Below the pieces are notes generated by a model. It ran no database searches. It was not told where the DNA came from and saw nothing but the letters and a program-made list of their open reading frames with translations. The position numbers and the translations under genes were made by a program. A DNA stretch of 64,000 nucleotides, from contig CM053266.1 in the NCBI GenBank assembly GCA_028583415.1, positions 4,845,217 to 4,909,216 on the forward strand. Reading direction: 5' to 3'. The stretch comes from Protea cynaroides (Eukaryota > Streptophyta > Magnoliopsida > Proteales > Proteaceae). Of the stretch, positions 32,714-44,348 are shown piece by piece (position 1 is the first letter of the stretch; each line of letters begins with the position of its first letter).

Positions 32714-34800
32714 AGTCCTACCTTTTTCGAGGTCTTCTTGTACCGTTCTCTGATAAGGGTCTGATTTAATAGCAACTTTTACTTCATCCAATAAATTAGG
32801 TTTAATTTTCAATGTGGCAAACATGTTTGAGAATAGATGAATAAACCCTTGGTCAGTTGATTCATTCAAAATATCAATCACGTATTGCTCTTTACCGTAA
32901 TTAAATACTCTCCTTGTGATATGTGGCACAGCATTTGCACTAACTTCTTCTTGGGATTCTATCATAGCTTTCCTACTCAATGCGTCAGCAACTACATTAG
33001 TTTTTCCTAAATGATACTTTATATCGCAATCACAATCCTTCAGTAATTTCAGCCATCTTTTTTGTCTCATGCTCAACTCCTTCTGATTAAAAAGATGAGT
33101 GAGACTCTTATGATCTGCTTTAATCTGAAATTTCTCTCCATACAAATAATGTCTCCATATCTTAACAGCATGTACTACTACTGCTAATTCCAAGTCATGA
33201 GTGAGATAGTTCTTCTCATGTGTCTTCAGTTGTCTTGAGGCATACGCAACTACTTGTTCTCCATGCATAAGCACACATCCTAAACCTAACTCAGATGCAT
33301 CAGTATATAAGGTTAATTGTTGTCCTGGGATCGCAATAGTCAAGATGGGAGCTGATATCAATTTAGCCTTCAATGTTTGGAAAAACTCTTCACATTTATC
33401 GGTCTAAATTAACTTTCTCCTTTCTTTGTCAGATTGGTGAGAGGTACGACGATTCTATAGTAATCTTCCTCGAATCATTGATTATAACCAACTAAACTTA
33501 TGAAACTTTTGATTTCTGCAGCATTCTTAGGTGCTTCCCCTTTCACAATGGCTTCAATCTTGCTAGGATCCACTTTAATTCCTTCAGCGAATACAACATG
33601 GCCTAAGAAAGTAACTTCATTTAGCCAAAACTCACACTTTGTAAATTTGCCGTAAAGGTTCTCTTTTCATAGTCACTGCAGAGTGACTCTTAGATTTGTG
33701 ACATGAATTTCTTTGTCCTTGGAGTAGACTAGTATGTCGTCAATAAATATAACGACTGACGTATCCAACATATCATGGAATACCCGATTCATGAGTTCCA
33801 TAAAAGTTACGGGGCATTAGTTATTCTAAACGACATGACTAAAAATTAATAATGTCCATATCTGGTTCTGAATGCTGTCCTTATAATATCATCTTCCTTA
33901 ATCTTCAACTGATGGTATCCTGACCGAAGATCAATTTTGGAGAACACTTTTGCTCCTTGGAACTGATCGAACAAGTATCGATCCGAGGCAACGGGTACCG
34001 ATTCTTGATTGTAAGCTTACTCAATTCTCGTTGATCTTTACACAGTCGAATGCTAACATCCTTCTTTTTTACGAACAATACTGGAGCTCCCCATGGTGAT
34101 ATGCTCGGTCTAATATAACTCTTGTCCAGTAATTCCTATAATTATACCTTCAGTTCCTTCAGTTTAGAATGAGCCATTCGATAAGGTGCTTTCGATACTA
34201 GTGCGGCTCCGAGTATAAGTTCTATAACGAACTCTGTCGCTCGATCGGGTGGTAGTCCTGGTAGTTCCTCAAGAAATACATATGGAAATTCATGCACAAC
34301 TTTAATATCCTCCATTCGTGGTGCTTCTTTAGTGAGGTCGACCACGGAAACTGGATACCCAATTCCTCCTTTCTCGAGGCATTTTCTAACCTTCAAAGCA
34401 GAGAGAATGAGTTTTCATTTATGGGGATGTTTTGTTCCCGCAAAACTAAACTCTGCTCCTTCCTTGTCTTTAAATGTCAATTCTTTTCTATACATAATAG
34501 GTTTGCAGAGTGCCGAGCTAACCAATCCATTCCTAAGATAGCGTCAAAGTCTGCCATCTCAAGTTGAATTAAGGTTGCATCCAAAATCATCTCACCGATA
34601 AGAACTGTACATGGTCCATAACCATTGTCTAGTTCCACTTCTAATCCCATAGGTGATCGTATAAGCAGTTTGTAGTCTAAAGGTCTGAGGGGTAGATTTA
34701 ACTTCTTTCCAAACAACATAGATATAAAAGAATGAGTAGCTCTAGAATAAAAGAGTACTCTGGTGGGTAAGCCATTAATAGGTACGATACCTGTGATTTG
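32714..34800 (-). pseudogene. pol: pol of E: PR, RT, RNase H (broken, no integrase)
   Basis: The protease active site reads Y-S-R-A-T (Asp and Gly both lost) near 34745. RT is scattered over 33380-34400 in several frames. RNase H is open over 32714-33373 (YTDASELGLGCVL, HDLELAVVVHAVK, VVADALSR). Shared lesions with A: the S-R-A protease change, stops at both Q of VQLQE (near 34140), and TGA after the LQ of AALQ (near 33680). Shared with A and B: the TGA in YYR*F (near 33475). Shared with B: TGA at a Trp codon near 34417. Confidence 0.85.
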
Positions 34801-34869
34801 ATTTAATCTTAGTCTGCCTGCTCACACAAGGTAGTTCAAAATGAAAGGTTCAGGTCATACCTGTGACCA

Positions 34870-36148
34870 CATCAGGTGATGCGGCAACATCCTTAAATGT
34901 AACTACATAAACCTTTCCTTGCTATAGTTGCTTCCTTGGCTACATTCTCTTGAATAATGTCCTACTTGATTAAAGTTAAAGCACTTAACTCCAGCACTAC
35001 TTTGCTTCTGTTGAGGTTGGGTTGTTGGAGTAGTCTTGGCTGTAGCATTGAAGCCTTGAGTACAGAAGGGTTTGAATGTCTTTGAGTTTCCTCCGTTGTA
35101 TGTGTTTCCATTGGGCCATTTAATACCTTTATTTTGAGAAAAATAACTTTCCCTCTGGCTCAATTCCAGTACACAAGTAATCTGTACAGCTTCATTATAA
35201 ATCCTTTTTTTCAGTGCCAATTCATGCTCACGTATGCTTCCCCTATGTCCCATGACGAACCTTTGGGTTTTGGTATTTTCCTCCTACATGCTAGAGGGAG
35301 CAGAGAAAAATAGTTCTTCATGACGCTGGTGATATAAGTCTATAGTCATCTATCCCTGATACAGACTCATAAACTCCTTTTCCACTTGATCTCTGAAACT
35401 CCTTGGAAAATACTTCTCGAAGAAAGCTTCTATATAGATAACCCAGGTCAGTTGGGCATGCTTTGTCAACAGATAACTCCAAGTAGATTTTCACCAATGG
35501 TGCGCATCACCTTTCAGCATAAAAGTGGCACATAATACCTTTTCTTCTTCATTTATAGTCATCATCATAAAGTTTCTTTCCATCTCATCAATCCAATGAG
35601 GTGACCCTAACGGATCTGATGGCTTGCCTGTAAATTCCTTCGGCTTCAACATCAGAAAATGCTCGATTAGTCTGGAGTGATAAAGCTGATACTATGCATA
35701 TACTCCATACATAGGCAGTTGGTACTGATAATTTTCTTGGTTATACTCGCCTTGCAGTGCTTCAGGGTTTTGCACTTGGCCTTGTACTGCTAGTGTTTGT
35801 GGTGCTTGGGGTACAGTGTTGCTACCACCAGGTGTAGTACTAGCTTGTCCTGCAGGTAGAGGTGTCAAGTTTATAGCTAGAAAAGCCATTCCCATAGCAG
35901 CTTGCATGTCGGCTTGCCCTTGCTATATTTGCTGCAATTATTATGCTAAATTCATCACCGTCATAGCCAATTCTGTAGGTGGTGCAGGTAGGTTGGTTGG
36001 ATTGGCTTGGGTGTGCACATTCTGTGGTACAGTATTTTGAGTTCCAATATTTCTTTCCTGTCCTTGCTGACCTTCATTGTCATTAGTCTCCATAGGTGGT
36101 GGAGTTGGGTTTTCATTGTCTCCTTCTACTTCCTCTGCGTCCAGCCAT
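34870..36148 (-). pseudogene. gag: gag of E (broken)
   Basis: Start MAGRRGSRRRQ at 36148, soon frameshifted. 35692-35907 gives the Gln/Pro-rich part. 34903-35253 gives the late core (GSIREHELALKKRIYNEAVQI) and a knuckle C-F-N-F-N-Q-V-G-H-Y-S-R-E-C with the second Cys changed to Phe. Multiple stops. Confidence 0.82.
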
Positions 36149-36299
36149 TTAAACTCTTGGTTGAATGGTACTTGGAAAGGCTGAACATGTGAGACAAGAT
36201 ATGATGGTAGTTTAGGGTTTGTCTCACAATGGAAGGTGGGGGAAAAACAAAATCAGTAGGCAAAAGTTCTAGCAGAATCAAAATGCAGACAACAGTAGG

Positions 36300-36445
36300 T
36301 CATAGGGTTGATGGCCTACAGTCGCATGTTGTGTGACCATAGGTGCGACCATCACATCCCTAGCAACTTAACGAGAACCTATGGTCGATCATACAGTCGA
36401 TCCTACGGTCGATGGTTTTGGTCAAATTGTGCGACCGCAAGATCC
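36300..36445. repeat. TATGGTCG word cluster in the leader of E
   Basis: Several TATGGTCG, TACGGTCG and CGACCATA words in about 145 nt, at the same place as the GAGGGTCG cluster of D. A second copy is at 32400-32550. The word type matches the E 5' LTR. Confidence 0.65.
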
Positions 36446-36605
36446 AATATCAGTTTTAAAAACCTATTTTTGAGAGTTTCCCTCTCATTTCTTCTTCTTC
36501 CTCCTACGGTCTCTACTCAACTCGCCTCCAGTGAGTTGCTATAGAGTCGACCATATAAACTTGGTATTTTTTCTTCGATCTACGACCCACATTCCGTTCC
36601 ATAAG

Positions 36606-37038
36606 GTATGTTCTCTACTTTCTTTCATTTTTAAGCTTTCATACCTAGGGTTTTTGTCATTTGTATGGTTTCCTTTTAATTAATATTTTTCTAACTATAA
36701 AAATTTGATTTTTATTGGGGGTTATTGCTATTGTCCTCCCAATGGATGAAATCCCTCAAGAAAATTTGAGTTTCATCAGTTGGTTTCGTAAAAATTTCGA
36801 AAATTTATTTTTTGACCTAAAATTTGGGGTTTTTGCCCAATTGTCAAAACTGTTCAAATTCAACCTTCCAAGTTAAAATTTCCAATTGGACATGCATTGC
36901 AGGATGGTTTCGGACCTACGTAAGTCCTCCTGCCCATTGTTTGGGGTAAAAAGTGAGGTTTTTTCTCATTTTCCGTCGTTATGCTGTCAAATTTTTCCAA
37001 ATTTTCTAACTTGTTTTTCTTAATTTCTTTTCTTACAG
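36606..37038 (+). other. Predicted 5'UTR intron of the opposite-strand gene (E copy)
   Basis: Donor AAG|GTATGTTC and acceptor TTTCTTACAG, 433 nt, ending 5 nt before the ATG at 37044. Position and length match the D copy. Confidence 0.5.
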
Positions 37039-37043
37039 TTATC

Positions 37044-38317
37044 ATGGTTCGCACCAAAGTTCATCGAGTTCATGACCCACATCGATTCAGGTCTGTGGAA
37101 GCAGAAGTGCGATACCGTTGGTTTGACCGAAAGAAGGTTAAAGGGGGTAGATGTGTGGAACTAGCCCACTTGGCCCTGTTTGATGTGGAGAGGGCATTTG
37201 GTGATATGGGTTGGATTCCAGTGATCTTATGCCAGGCTTGCACTTGCTCAGACTTGGTTAAGCAGTTCTACTGTCACCTTCAGGTAGAGGGCGACCTAGA
37301 TGTAGAGTGGGGCAGAGAGCTTCGGATCACCAGCTAGGTGAAAGGGGTTCCGATTACTTTAAACTGTCAAGAGTTGGCTGATCTCCTAGGTATCTCCAAT
37401 GATGGGTAGTTGGTTTACTATGCACCCAGAGAGCCATAGTTTCTTTCTACATAGATGCGTGCAGAGATAGATAGTCAGATTCTTCGGGATGACCGCTGGG
37501 AGGTAAAAGCAGTCAACCTGCGTCCAGAGCCATGTGTCTACTGCAAGATTATCCAGCAAAATCTGATTCCCCAGGGCAGACATTATGAGATAATCTCTCA
37601 ACTGACTCAGTACTTGCTGTACTGTATTTATACTAGGCAGTCTGTTTGCCTCCCATACATTATTCTCCGGACTATGCACCGAGCTACATTGCCTGACTCG
37701 AGAGGCAACATTCCCTATGGGCGGTTGATCTCCACCTTGCTCGCTCGTCTACAGGTGTACCTAGTGGATGAGAGGATCATTGAGGACACCTTCCCAACGA
37801 CCTTGATTGGGAGGCCATCACCAGGATGGGCATACGAGAGATACAGGTCAGTGATGATGAGAGGAATGCTATAAGACGTCCTCTCACACGGGTAGCGACA
37901 ACAGATGCAGAGGAGGCAGCAACAACAGTAGCAGAGGTAGCAGTAGAGGCACACGAGGGTGGTGATGAGGAGGATGATGATCGGATGTACATGGATGTGG
38001 ATGCCATCCCTCCTCCATCGTCACAACATTCTACTGCAGCTGGCCCTTCTAGGGCTTCTCATTCAGCTGGTCCTTTACGTCCACCACTAGATGACATGAT
38101 GGGGCTGTTACGTGAGATTGGAGAGGCTCAGCACGTGACTGATGGGAGAGTAGGAGAGCTTCTAGATGCCCAACACTCTACAGACCAGTGGGTAACGGAT
38201 CTGGAAGCTAGTCTCCGAGCGACTCAGACTCAGGTGGCCTGGCTCACGAGAGTATATGCTGAGGACTACGATAGAGATCGTGAGGCTCCTCCTCGTCCAG
38301 CACCTCCAGTTCCATGA
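37044..38317 (+). pseudogene. Opposite-strand gene in the E leader, putative plant transposon protein
   Basis: Starts MVRTKVHRVHDPHRFRS and ends APPRPAPPVP with TGA at 38315-38317, about 425 codons. It aligns with the D copy over its whole length: HLALFDVERAFGDMGW, DLVKQFYCHLQVEG, ELADLLGIS, CKIIQQNLIPQGRHYE, CLPYIILRTM, MYMDVDAIPPPS, RATQTQVAWLTRVYAED. Stops at about 37336, 37408, 37438 and 37453 and a one-base frameshift near 37803 break it. The Pro/Asp-rich linker carries extra Ala/Val/Glu repeats. Conservation in two LTR subfamilies argues that it was a real gene. Confidence 0.65.
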
Positions 38318-38585
38318 TTGCCGTTTATGTCTTTTTTGTTTTATAATACAGAGTAACTATTCGGATTGTGGACTGTACTCTAATTTATTGTACATTTGTC
38401 TTGTTTCCATATATATATATATAAAATTGGTTTTGCCTTTACATATATGCATTATTCTCTTTCTTAGTTTATGTCTCATACAACACAAGTTCTTATTATG
38501 TGTTCTTATTATAGCTTTTAAATTTTATCTTAGCTCAGTTCATGACTCATGTGGAAGTTGCTAGGTCAATGGATAGAACCAGAGT
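38318..38585. other. E leader between opposite-strand gene and primer site
   Basis: About 270 nt, T-rich on the plus strand, with an (AT)n stretch near 38410. It matches the D leader at 28555-28814 in the ACAGAGTAACT block. No other feature. Confidence 0.4.
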
Positions 38586-38597
38586 GCTCTGATACCA
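38586..38597 (-). other. Primer binding site of E, Met-tRNA type
   Basis: The minus strand reads TGGTATCAGAGC three nt after the LTR end at 38601. Confidence 0.88.
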
Positions 38598-38878
38598 AGT
38601 TGTCACACCCCAATTATGGCCTAACTAAAATTGTGTGATGAACCGCCAATAAACCAACGGTTCACCTAGGATCTCACATAGGTCATATCCACCATATCAA
38701 ACCACACATATATTCCACATTAATAATCAGAGGTAATAAACAAATAAGTAGAAGTCTTACAGATAATGAACTGAGGTTCTAACAGTGATAAATAAATATT
38801 TATTCTAATTATCTCCAAACCACAAGACATAAAAATAAATAATCAATTACATATCCAATGTTCAAACTATAACTAAAC

Positions 38879-39011
38879 CTAAGCAGAAACACATTGGTTG
38901 CACTCGCATGATGAATCATGTCGCATCTTCTTCAGTTTCTACGTCCATCGCAATAACGTGTCCATACATCGACGCATTCATATATTCTTCAATGGTAGGA
39001 CCTGCATCATC
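38879..39011 (-). pseudogene. LTR-embedded conserved frame, copy E (frameshifted)
   Basis: Reads DDAGPTIEEYMNASMYGHVIAMDVETEEDA and then one extra base shifts the frame before the H-D-S-S-C-E-C-N-Q-C segment, whose codons are still present. 133 nt instead of 132. Begins 2 nt after TTTTTAG. Confidence 0.45.
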
Positions 39012-39832
39012 AACTAAAAATATTCGACGTCGAAAGGGTGAGCACACATCACGGCTCAGTGAGCAAACAAAACAATGCAACAAACATATACATGCATTCG
39101 ATCATATCTGTGGTCTAGTTTTTAAGTTTGCAATGCGCTATGAAAAGGTTTAGTGGCCGTCGCATCTCTATACATGAGTGTGTGAATCTACCCAATGGAT
39201 CAAACACCATTGTGGTCCCACATGCACCCATCATGGAATAGAGATAGAGCTAAAGTGTCTGGATCAAACGCCGCCAATACTTCCCCTGATGTCCTACCCA
39301 TACCAAAACGTAAGCCCCTATTGGCGAGGGCTTACAAACTGGGCTCGCAACTAACCAATCCTAATGCCAAACAGTGTATACAAGGCCTCACCCCAGCATC
39401 CCTTAATACGTCCATAGAGATAAAGCTAAGGCCCCTGGCAAAGTCAGAGACCACACGGTCTGAGACCATCTCTCCTGATGCCCTACGATGTAATAGTTCT
39501 GCTAAGGTAATGGCGATATGACGATGTTAGTGGGCAAGACTTGAGTAGAGAAAGAGCTAGGGTCTAGTGACTAGGTCGAAGACCACCATGCCACGTCCTC
39601 TCCCTGATGCTTGACTCGCATCCAACACACCAACCATACACATACATTCACATGCCTATTCCTAGCATCATCATCATCATCATCATCATGTTATAAATAA
39701 ATGAAATTAAATATGCATGAATAGTAATAGCAGGAATATTAAATGACATGTGAGATTCACATTACAAGCATACAAGCATAGAATCAATCATGGCATTGGA
39801 CTCAATAAAATAACAGTTTATTATTATCCAAT

Positions 39833-41128
39833 TAATTTAGGTCTTGTTCCCTCCCTATTAGCAATTCTCGATGTCCTTCCCAGGCTTGAAATTCTCTTTG
39901 AATTGATTTAACAACCTAAAAGTTATATGGATTTAAGTTAGGGTTCATATGTGACATGTTATAGTAGTCAGAAATCGAAACAGAGCACTGATAGGTGTCT
40001 GATTGGTCGTATGGTCTCATGTTGTATTGACCTTACTTTCTACAGTCGATACCATACGGTCGCATATGGTGCGACCATAGCTGCGACCATATGATTTTTG
40101 AAATCTTCCCGAATGCCTATGGTCGATCCTCTGGTCGTACTGGTCAAGCTATGTCGACCGTAGCTATGACCTTGAGATTTTTGGTTACAGTCTACCTGAA
40201 ATTTGAGTTCTTCCTGGGTCAATTCTTCTGTTCTTCAATGGGTTTTATTCTAAGGTCATCCTATGGCCATCATTAGTAATTTCTTATCAACCCTAATCAT
40301 CAAATTCACTCCTCATGGTTCTCCTTGGGATTTTCTCAAGGAAATCACATAGATCATAATAGGTTGATATTGCTTGTCCTCCAGAGAAGTCTTATTCTTA
40401 GAGTTTACATCTCCAGAGATTCGTTTCATACCTTTGCCTGTGATAGAGAATTAATCCCTTCTCAGCAAACTCTTCTCCTTAATTTAGGTCTTGTTCCCTC
40501 ACCTGTTAGCAATTCTCGATGTCCTTCCAAGCCTTGAAATTCTCTTTGAATTGATTTAACAACCTAAAAGTTGTATGGATTTAAGTTAGGGTTCATATTT
40601 GACATGTTACAGTAGTCAGAAATCGAAACAGAGCACTGATAGGTGCTTGATTGGTCATATGGTCTCATGTTGTATTGACTTTAATTTCTACAGTCGATAC
40701 CCTACGGTCGCATATGGTGCGACCGTAGCTGCGACCATATGATTTTTGAAATCTTCTCGAATGCCTATGGTCGATCCTCTGGTCGTACTGGTCAGACTAT
40801 GTCAACCGTAGCTGCGACCTTGAGATTTCTGGTCACAATCTACCTAAAATTTTAGTTCTTCCTGGGTTAATTCTTCTGTTCTTCAATGGGTTTTATTCTA
40901 AAGTCATCCTATGGCCATCATTAGTAATTTCTTATCAACTCTAATCATCAAATTCACTCCTTATTGTTCTCCTTGGGATTTTCTCAAGGAAATCACATAG
41001 ATCATAATAGGTTGATATTGCTTGTCCTCCAGAGAAGTCTTATTCTTAGAGTTTACATCTCCAGAGATTTGTTTCATACCTTTGCCTGTGATAGAGAATC
41101 AATCCCTTCTCAGGAAACTCTTCTCCTT
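39833..41128. repeat. Direct tandem duplication of about 647 bp inside the E LTR
   Basis: AATTTAGGTCTTGTTCCCTC starts near 39834 and again near 40481, and both copies run to AAACTCTTCTCCTT. The join at 40480 shares CTTA-like microhomology. The two copies differ by scattered substitutions, so the duplication is not recent. Confidence 0.85.
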
Positions 41129-41233
41129 AGCTTTTTCTTCTTCTCCTTCTCTTCCTTATCTTCCTTCTCTTCCTTCTCTTTCTCTAGGGTTTATTAATGT
41201 TCTAAAATAGTGAAAAATGACTGAGGGACATCC

Positions 41234-41241
41234 TTTATATA
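41234..41241 (-). promoter_or_regulatory. TATA box of the E LTR
   Basis: TATATAAA on the minus strand, followed by GGATGTCCC. Matches the conserved LTR promoter context. Confidence 0.5.
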
Positions 41242-41438
41242 GAGAAAAACTCTCTATACAAAGTCCTCTTTCAATTAGGGAAGCAATCCCATAGTTTAGG
41301 TAAGTTTCCAAAACACAGAGTCTGATCTGGGTTCTCATGATCAATCATACAGTCGCATAAACCGTCGATCGTAAGGATGAAATCATCGATCGTGGGATTC
41401 TGGATTTGATATTTTTGGTTCCCTTCCTTATTGTCGAC

Positions 41439-42617
41439 TGATGAACACATTTTATGGGTGGATTTAGGGCATAAAATATATATCTCTTATTCTATTTATG
41501 ATGCTTCTCGGGTATTTAATGTTGATTTTATGTTTGTTGGGTGTAGGTGAAAGAATGAAGAAATTTGAGCTTGAAAAGATCATTTTATGAATTTTTAGTG
41601 ATCCTGTCCAGTTAACTCACCCAGTCAACCCAGCAGCCGGGTAGAAGACAAATTTTATGAGGAGAGCCACAAATTTTGTATATAAGATCAGCCTGGGACC
41701 AAGTCAAAGAGCAGCCCAATCTCACGTGAAAGATTCCATTCTCTTGAGAAAATATTCTTTAGTTATTTGGAATCAAATTTACAAGATTGGCATGGCATGG
41801 AAGAATCGAAAGCTCCAATCGATTATGGAAGTTTTCAAGAAGAGATAATGATGCTAAAGATATGATGAGTTGGTGCAAGATTTTTTCTACTCAAGAATCG
41901 CCCATATACAATGAACCTACAAGATTGGAATTCCGTTACCAAAATTATCTCCACAAAATCTCTTGTAATTCAATTATAAATATTGATTGTGATCTATACT
42001 CACTTGTATATATATGTGATACTCAGCAATAGAAAATCATCCAAGAATTCTATTATGAGTTTTTTTTAGTTTTGAGAATTTATGAGAGAGTTTGAGATTC
42101 TTAGTTTTTTCTTTTCAAGTTGTGTTCTTCTTGCTTAAGTTTATTTTTATTTATTTATTTTTTAAGTTTTAATTTCAGATTTAAAACTCTATAGTAGGGT
42201 AGATAAATATAGATTGTACCCCATTACTAATTTAATTTACGGGAGAAGGCTCCCTTTGTAATCGTTTGCACATCGCCTTGGAGTGACAACAAGACGACGA
42301 GCAACGACAGAGAAATCCTCTATCGAGATAAGTTTTTCTTATATTCTTTTACTTTTAATTTCGTTCCTTTCTTGCAATAGATCTGTGTTACTTTATGGTT
42401 AGTGGTTCCGTAAATTTTTGTACCGTTATGATTGGTTATTATTGTTTTTAATGCTTGATTAATTTTTATTTGAAGTGATTAGGGTGTTAATTCAATAAAA
42501 TCCCTTTGGTATGCTTTGCCTTATTTGAGTTAGGATAACAGCGATTCCTCCCTGAGATCGACCCATTACTACACGATACCGTGCACTTGCGGTTACATAC
42601 ATATTTAATCCACATCA
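41439..42617 (+). repeat. Athila-like LTR 1 (1179 bp)
   Basis: TGATGAACACATTTTATG start, CCACATCA end, primer site following. Nearly collinear with LTR 2 and LTR 3. Confidence 0.9.
42007..42014 (+). promoter_or_regulatory. Candidate TATA box of LTR 1
   Basis: TATATATA in ACTTG-TATATATA-TGTGAT, conserved in LTR 2 (50049) and LTR 3 (60404). The transcription start is not determined. Confidence 0.35.
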
Positions 42618-42623
42618 TGTTTT

Positions 42624-42641
42624 TGGCGCCGTTGCCGAGGA
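42624..42641 (+). other. Primer binding site of F1, Asp-tRNA type
   Basis: TGGCGCCGTTGCCGAGGA, complementary to the 3' end of plant tRNA-Asp with one mismatch, 6 nt after the LTR end. This primer type is typical of the Athila/Tat group. Confidence 0.85.
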
Positions 42642-43062
42642 GGCAAGCCGTTATTTTTCCTATTTTAAATAGTTCAAAGTGATTTATGAAAATGCAAAAA
42701 AAAATTTCATTGAATTCTAAGTGATTTGAAAAAAAAAGGAAAAGAAAAATGCAAAAAGTTTACATTGGTTTTTATGCCTTTCTTTGCACCTCCGATCCGT
42801 TAGGTTGGAACAGTACAATCGATGGTCCAATCCTGACCATGATATGGTGTTAAGGGATGCTGGCTATCGAATTTTTAAGAGGAATAACAACCAATAGCTT
42901 CGGCAGTAACGGTGTTGTTTCTCAAGGTAATTGTAGATATGACCGGTCTCTAAGCCATTGATTGTCAAGAGGTTTGCATTGACCCCGATTTGAAAAAATT
43001 GAGCTTTCCGCATCGAATTTAGAGGAAAAAGAAAGAATTTTTTTTTATCATTTGAAACAGTT
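42642..43062 (+). other. Leader of F1 between primer site and gag
   Basis: About 420 nt with A-rich runs near 42705-42760 and no long open frame. A broken N-terminal gag extension (CAPPIR..., about 42787 on) is possible. Confidence 0.4.
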
Positions 43063-44340
43063 TTGTGCATGAGTGTATGGACTCGTAATGCTAGCAATCG
43101 TCTACTAAGAGTCCCATCATTTACAATGACTGAACCAAAGATGACACTTAAGGATAGATTTTACCTTGCTAGGGCAGCACAACCTTCATGTATTCAATTC
43201 CCGGCTGCCACAGGCAATAACTATGAATTGAAAACTCAATTCATTACCATGCTTCCTCATTTTCATGGGTTATCTTCAGAGGATGCATACTTATTCCTCC
43301 GTGAGTATGAGGAGGTGTGTGCCCTTATTAAAATGCAATAATTCAGTGATTATGTTGTCAAATTGAGGCACATCACTTTTTTACTCAAGGATGGAGCTAA
43401 AAAATGGCTTTATGGTCTTCCCACAAATACCATTACATCTTGGGAAAAATTTACTGTGTTATTCCTTAAAAAGTTTTTCCTCTTCACAAGACAAATAAAC
43501 TTCGAGGGGATATAATGCGGTTCAAACAAGAGTCAAATGAGTCTTTTTCAAGACACATGGAAAGGTTCCATGGTCTACTCCAAGAGTGCCCTCACCATGG
43601 TATTGAAATATAGCAGCTTTGTCAAATTATTTACGAGGGGATAGACTTTCCTACCAAGCAAATGCTTGACACTATGTGTCCTCAAGGATTCACTTCCTAT
43701 GAGGATGCTAACGATGCTTGGAACTTTTTGGCGGATCTCGCCGAGAAAATAAGAGAGTGGGAGTCTGTGCCGGAGACAGATCGCACCCAAAAAGGTAAAG
43801 GTTACTTTGTCGATGGTATAGTAGCTAAGGAGGCACACTTAGATAGCCTTATCAAAAGGATAGAAGCTTTAGTACCTACAGACCTTGTCTAAAAGCAAGT
43901 CCTAATGTGCAATTGGTGTCAAACTCCTGGACACACAGTAGAGGAATTCCCTTCACTGGAAAATTCTCAGAATGCTAATGTAAGTGCACTTTACAATCCG
44001 TATAGTAACACTTACAATCCAGGATGAAAAAATCACCAAAACTTTTCTTGGAACCAAGGGAACCATGTGGACCCATCCCAATTTCCAAATCAAGTTCCTC
44101 CCGGTCACACTAGGACATATGCTCCCCCTAGACCCAATTTTGTTCCCTAAGGTAATTTTCTACAACCCCCTGGGTTTTCTAACATGGGTGAGCCGGCCAG
44201 ACTCAGTGATTTGGAGAAGAATGTGGCAGCTCTAATGGCAGGGCATACCAGTATGGAGAGGACACTTACCCAATTGGTTACCCCAATGTGTGAAAAGAAC
44301 AAGAGTATTCTGCCCAGCCAACCATAGACCAACCCACGCC
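43063..44340 (+). pseudogene. gag: gag of F1 (broken)
   Basis: The gag core begins near TMTEPKMTLKDRFY (43120), then NYELKTQFITMLPHFHGLSSEDAYLFLREYEEVC; after a stop at 43339, MRFKQESNESFSRHMERFHGLLQECPHH, then a stop at the codon where F2 also has one (TAG here), then DTMCPQGFTSYEDANDAWNFL. The zinc knuckle at 43908-43949 reads C-N-W-C..G-H..E-E-F: the last Cys is Phe (F2 keeps Cys). Confidence 0.85.
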
Positions 44341-44348
44341 ATCACACA

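Larger units (their letters stand above)
31803..41438 (-). mobile_element. Chromovirus E, rearranged, reverse
   Basis: In minus-strand order: 5' LTR (38601-41438, continuing at 61022-61119), primer site, leader with an opposite-strand gene, gag from 36148, PR, RT, RNase H. After RNase H the sequence jumps at about 32713 to a second copy of the leader and gag start (31803-32713), so integrase, chromodomain and 3' LTR are missing. Heavily mutated. The LTR was split by the F array. Confidence 0.82.
38601..41438 (-). repeat. 5' LTR of E (main part, with a 647-bp duplication)
   Basis: The minus strand ends GGGGTGTGACA at 38601. It contains TATGGTCG words, a CAT microsatellite near 39670 and the frameshifted 43-codon frame. 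About 39833-40479 is duplicated at 40480-41128. The LTR is interrupted at 41438 by F and resumes at 61022. Confidence 0.85.

Noticed and set aside
32705..32720. The pol/leader junction in E lies within 3 nt of the predicted antisense donor site AAG|GTATG, suggesting a spliced retrocopy.
   Set aside because: The junction retains GTA from the intron side, so it is not a precise splice product. A 2-nt microhomology explains it.
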